A stretch of DNA of 63,808 nt from Psychrobacter sp. UBA3480 (GTDB lineage Bacteria; Pseudomonadota; Gammaproteobacteria; Pseudomonadales; Moraxellaceae), in contig NZ_DFQV01000010.1 of NCBI RefSeq assembly GCF_002377945.1, positions 1,826 to 65,633 of the forward strand, given 5' to 3'. Positions 61,656 through 63,808 of this stretch are shown here, piece by piece. Within the stretch, counting starts at the first letter, position 1, and each line of letters begins with the position of its first letter. Position numbers and translations under genes: made by a program. The notes under the pieces were generated by a model that made no database searches, was not told the DNA's origin, and saw nothing but the letters and a program-made list of their open reading frames with translations.

Positions 61656-61783
61656 ACTAGCTCCTATCAGTAGTAATAAAATTGTTCAGCAAGTCAGATA
61701 GTCTTCTATCTAGACAATCTTTCTCTCATTGCTATGTCTTATTCGGCTGATTTAATTGTATTAGTGATTTAGACATCGGTAAA

Positions 61784-63076
61784 TCATGATTGTTTAATAT
61801 CAAGAGCTATTGTGACTGAATAATTCGTACTTCTAGCATCTCCTAGAGTTGCGTAACTTACTTGCTCTAAAGTTTTTTGGGACCTATATGGGCTGAATAG
61901 CTCATCAAGAGTATGGTGAAAACCACCATCATCTACTGCAAATACATAATCAAAAAATATTTTGGCCATTGCAGACTGAGGGTGGCTAGCATCGCGAAAA
62001 GATTTATTGTGACTCCAACTACCACTGTATATTTTATTGAATACTCTCTCTATATTACCAGAAACAGAATTTGAAGCATGTTTTCGAGTAATACCTGGTT
62101 TTTGCACGTATGCAGCAGCATTTTCCACAGACTTCCAAATGATATAATGCATGGTTGATACAGAGCATTCAGCTAAACATGATCTGAGAATACTAATTAG
62201 CTTTTCGCCAATAGGCGGTGCTAGATAGTTCAATCTTGACCTAGTAATCAGGTAGCTTAAACACTCTCCTAGCTGTAACTTTTCACACCAGTTCTTAAAT
62301 TGATCATTCGCTACTAGAGCACTGGTATTTTTCTGAGATTTAGCGTTTATCAAGATTTTAGTAAGATTCTCAATACTATAAGCAAACTCAAAGATCGCTT
62401 GATAGAAATCTATCTCTAGCTCTTTTTCTTCGTTGATAGTTACGTATTCGTAGCTATTTTCAGAAGCGAGTATGAGCAGATTTCGGTTAAAAAGATGCTG
62501 TAGTATCTCTTCATCTAATTTAGAGAACGGTGATAAAGGTAATGATAAATTGTCACGTAGAGAGACTGTATTCCTTATATTATCTGCCCCTAGGCTCTCT
62601 ACAGTCGCTGCGAGTAGAAGTTTATCCACATCGTTAAGCTCAGTGACTGAAGGAATACTGCTTAATTGAATGCTTCGGCATTGATTGATGTACTCTAGAG
62701 CGGTCTGTCTCTTTTCTTCTGCTAAACGGTCTTGTTTAAGACGATACTCTAAGTACTCTTGATCCATTCTTTTTTCAAGCGCCGCCCTGCAATCATCACA
62801 CCGCCATCTAATAAGATCCAATCGAGTTAGCTGTGAGCGAGTATAGCAAATCTTAGTTGTACCGCAGTCTATGCATTGGCAGTCTAGTACGACAAGATGA
62901 GCATTTATTTTAACGATACTAGGTATATCCTGATGCTTAACATCAAACTCTTGACCTATTTCTTTACAGGTATATATAAAACCACTTCGTTTATCGCCTT
63001 CTCTTAACCAGTACCTCTCACAGATCAGCTTATTAGTTTCTGTTATATCTGGCTGATACTCTAGTTTTGTTTTCAT
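61784..63076 (-). CDS. Unrecognised 430-residue protein with a Cys-pair (zinc-ribbon-like) region
   Basis: I do not recognise this family. Around residues 66-96 there are CQCIDC, a further Cys at 77 and CDDC, a spacing that could bind zinc. A charged helical segment follows (about 97-130, EKRMDQEYLEYRLKQDRLAEE). The rest (about 140-430) looks alpha-helical and soluble, with no signal peptide or membrane segment. The ATG at 63076 has GAGG at 5 bases; a GTG at 63082 is also in frame. It is divergent from a controller-like XRE gene 84 bases away, with an inverted-repeat site between them, and 128 bases upstream of the VbhA-like gene. A role in defence against phage or plasmids is a guess from this setting. 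Confidence 0.75.
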   Translation of the reverse strand: MKTKLEYQPDITETNKLICERYWLREGDKRSGFIYTCKEIGQEFDVKHQDIPSIVKINAHLVVLDCQCIDCGTTKICYTRSQLTRLDLIRWRCDDCRAALEKRMDQEYLEYRLKQDRLAEEKRQTALEYINQCRSIQLSSIPSVTELNDVDKLLLAATVESLGADNIRNTVSLRDNLSLPLSPFSKLDEEILQHLFNRNLLILASENSYEYVTINEEKELEIDFYQAIFEFAYSIENLTKILINAKSQKNTSALVANDQFKNWCEKLQLGECLSYLITRSRLNYLAPPIGEKLISILRSCLAECSVSTMHYIIWKSVENAAAYVQKPGITRKHASNSVSGNIERVFNKIYSGSWSHNKSFRDASHPQSAMAKIFFDYVFAVDDGGFHHTLDELFSPYRSQKTLEQVSYATLGDARSTNYSVTIALDIKQS

Positions 63077-63093
63077 ACTCACCTCATAATACC

Positions 63094-63119
63094 GACTATA
63101 TCCCGTGGATATTATAGCC
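63094..63119. promoter_or_regulatory. C-box-like operator between the 430-residue protein gene and the XRE gene
   Basis: The inverted repeat TATATCC-CGT-GGATATT (63097-63113) is flanked by GACT on the left and TATAGCC on the right. The overall pattern GACT...CCGTG...ATTATAG resembles, from memory, the operators of restriction-modification controller proteins. It is well placed to act on both divergent genes. Confidence 0.45.
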
Positions 63120-63120
63120 C

Positions 63121-63153
63121 ACCACTGTGAGTATTGCTATTTTTAGCAGTGGT
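63121..63153. repeat. Inverted repeat just upstream of the XRE start
   Basis: ACCACTG (63121-63127) and CAGTGGT (63147-63153) are exact complements with 19 bases between. It ends 7 bases before the ATG at 63161, so it could be a second operator or a small hairpin in the leader. Confidence 0.4.
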
Positions 63154-63160
63154 TGGTGAG

Positions 63161-63370
63161 ATGAAGACAGATGAACGCATGATAGCCTTTGGAAAGCGTA
63201 TCCGTGATGTGCGCAGAAGCAAAGGAATATCTCAAGAAGTGCTGGCAGAGATGGCAGATATTGATCGAAGTTATATGGGAAATATCGAGCGTGGAGAGAA
63301 GAATGTCACTCTCAAAAAGGCCTATGATATTTGCGATGCATTGGATATAGATATTAAGGATCTAGTCTAA
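63161..63370 (+). CDS. XRE-family regulator resembling R-M controller (C) proteins
   Basis: Small DNA-binding protein, 69 residues from the ATG at 63161 (the frame extends to a TTG at 63134). It is a single five-helix HTH: FGKRIRDVRRSKGISQEVLAEMADIDRSY, GNIERGEKNVTLKKAYDICDALDIDIKDLV. The IERGEKNVTL segment and the size resemble controller proteins of type II restriction-modification systems. It is divergent from the 430-residue gene with a C-box-like site between. No methylase gene is seen beside it. Confidence 0.8.
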   Translation: MKTDERMIAFGKRIRDVRRSKGISQEVLAEMADIDRSYMGNIERGEKNVTLKKAYDICDALDIDIKDLV

Positions 63371-63409
63371 ATTGTTCGATTCATAATAATATGATAGTTA
63401 ACTATAGTC

Positions 63410-63571
63410 AGTCTAGAATAAAAGAGATACAACCCATATCATGAAACAGCTTAGGTAGATTATTCTCCATCCAGCCTTGACGTAGAAATTTTGCCTGTGC
63501 CCACTTCTTTTCAATGGGATTTAGATCAGGGCTGTAGGGTGGCAACCAAAGAATACGAGAGACCATCCCAG
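63410..63571 (-). pseudogene. IS630-type transposase, C-terminal remnant
   Basis: The minus-strand frame ending at 63410 reads LPPYSPDLNPIEKKWAQAKF and LRQGWMENNLPKLFHD to the stop, which is the C-terminal end of an IS630-like transposase including the final DDE Glu region. The N-terminal part is missing; upstream the frame runs into an unrelated IS end and then a stop. It is a relic. Confidence 0.75.
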
Positions 63572-63626
63572 ATTCTGTGTAACTGACGTTTAGATTAAAT
63601 ACTTACACAAAATTTAGGAAGGTCTC
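63559..63626. mobile_element. Two IS256-like terminal repeats facing each other
   Basis: The complement of 63559-63582 (TTACACAGAATCTGGGATGG then TCTC) and 63603-63626 (TTACACAAAATTTAGGAAGG then TCTC) agree at 20 of 24 positions. They point away from each other with a 20-base spacer between the outer ends. This pattern is seen where two IS ends abut, or at the joint of a circularised element. The IS256-like assignment is from memory of the terminal sequence. Confidence 0.5.
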
Positions 63627-63769
63627 TGAAAATTAACCACCTGACACAACTCGTCACCTACTAACAGATCTTGGCGGTCATAAAAGTTGCCCCAACGCTT
63701 ATAATTATTATCCGTTCTCGACTCAGGGTTATAAGTAATGGCGATGTAGGTTTGAATTTTATTAGTGTC
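63614..63769 (-). pseudogene. Possible C-terminal fragment of a type II restriction endonuclease
   Basis: An open minus-strand stretch of 51 codons reads DTNKIQTYIAITYNPESRTD, then NNYKRWGNFYDRQDLLVGDE and a short end. The pattern TYIAITYNP...Y-x-RW...LLVGDE resembles, from memory, the C-terminal part of TdeIII-like PD-(D/E)XK restriction endonucleases. An in-frame stop cuts it off on the upstream side, where another IS end may begin. Its stop falls inside the IS256-like end. It cannot be functional. The identification is tentative. Confidence 0.35.
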
Positions 63770-63808
63770 CTAAATTAGTTGACCACCACCAGATTCTTAT
63801 CAAAGACT
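63766..63808. mobile_element. Possible IS end at the window edge
   Basis: TGTCCTAAATTAGTTGACCA and the bases to the right edge look like an IS3-group terminus, and it starts where the restriction-enzyme-like frame is interrupted. The rest of the element would lie outside the window. Low certainty. Confidence 0.25.

Overview
The window looks like a chromosomal segment of a gammaproteobacterium of the Moraxellaceae, most likely Psychrobacter. This is an inference from protein flavour and gene content: a transhydrogenase with a split alpha subunit, PyrB followed by a degenerate dihydroorotase, IscX, RlmJ, WrbA, an EpmC relic, and a moderately AT-rich sequence with intergenic hairpin terminators. 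No rRNA, tRNA or CRISPR array was seen.

Layout. 1-2301 is the 5' two thirds or so of a large trimeric autotransporter adhesin that runs off the left edge. 2.9-9.1 kb holds housekeeping genes (pssA, rlmJ, a 2OG-Fe(II) oxygenase, a lipoprotein, dapE, a GyrI-like protein, iscX, a thioesterase). 9.4-12.4 kb is the transhydrogenase operon pntAa-pntAb-pntB. 12.9-27.6 kb is an accessory zone that starts at yaaA. It contains a formyltransferase-like/GINT1-like fusion gene, an EamA exporter-aminotransferase-GST operon with a divergent Lrp regulator, and a complete type I restriction-modification operon (hsdM-hsdS-hsdR plus a YgjP-like metallopeptidase). Two decayed copies of the yaaA 3' end, in the same orientation as yaaA, sit at the module boundaries.

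27.9-60 kb is mostly core genome. It includes groES-groEL with a sigma-32-like promoter, a DUF3108 protein, wrbA, a run of membrane-protein genes (BrkB, DUF2254, an Na+/H+ antiporter, DUF2127), pyrB-pyrX, fbp, a TrmH-type methylase, etfBA, DUF421, a cold-shock protein, ilvI-ilvN-ilvC, DUF4124, nnr, queG, a Kbp-like LysM protein, and the fatty-acid/ribosomal block yceD-rpmF, fabD-fabG and acpP.

60.2-63.8 kb is a decaying accessory region. epmC is truncated just at its HE..H site, and about 750 bp without recognisable genes follow. Then come a VbhA-like antitoxin without a visible Fic partner, an unrecognised 430-residue protein with Cys pairs, and a divergent controller-like XRE regulator. The regulator has an inverted-repeat operator that resembles restriction-modification C-boxes. 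An IS630-type transposase remnant, two IS256-like ends facing each other, and a possible C-terminal restriction-endonuclease fragment complete the right end. The most interesting candidates for undescribed biology are the repeated insertion of modules behind yaaA and the 430-residue protein/controller pair near the right edge.
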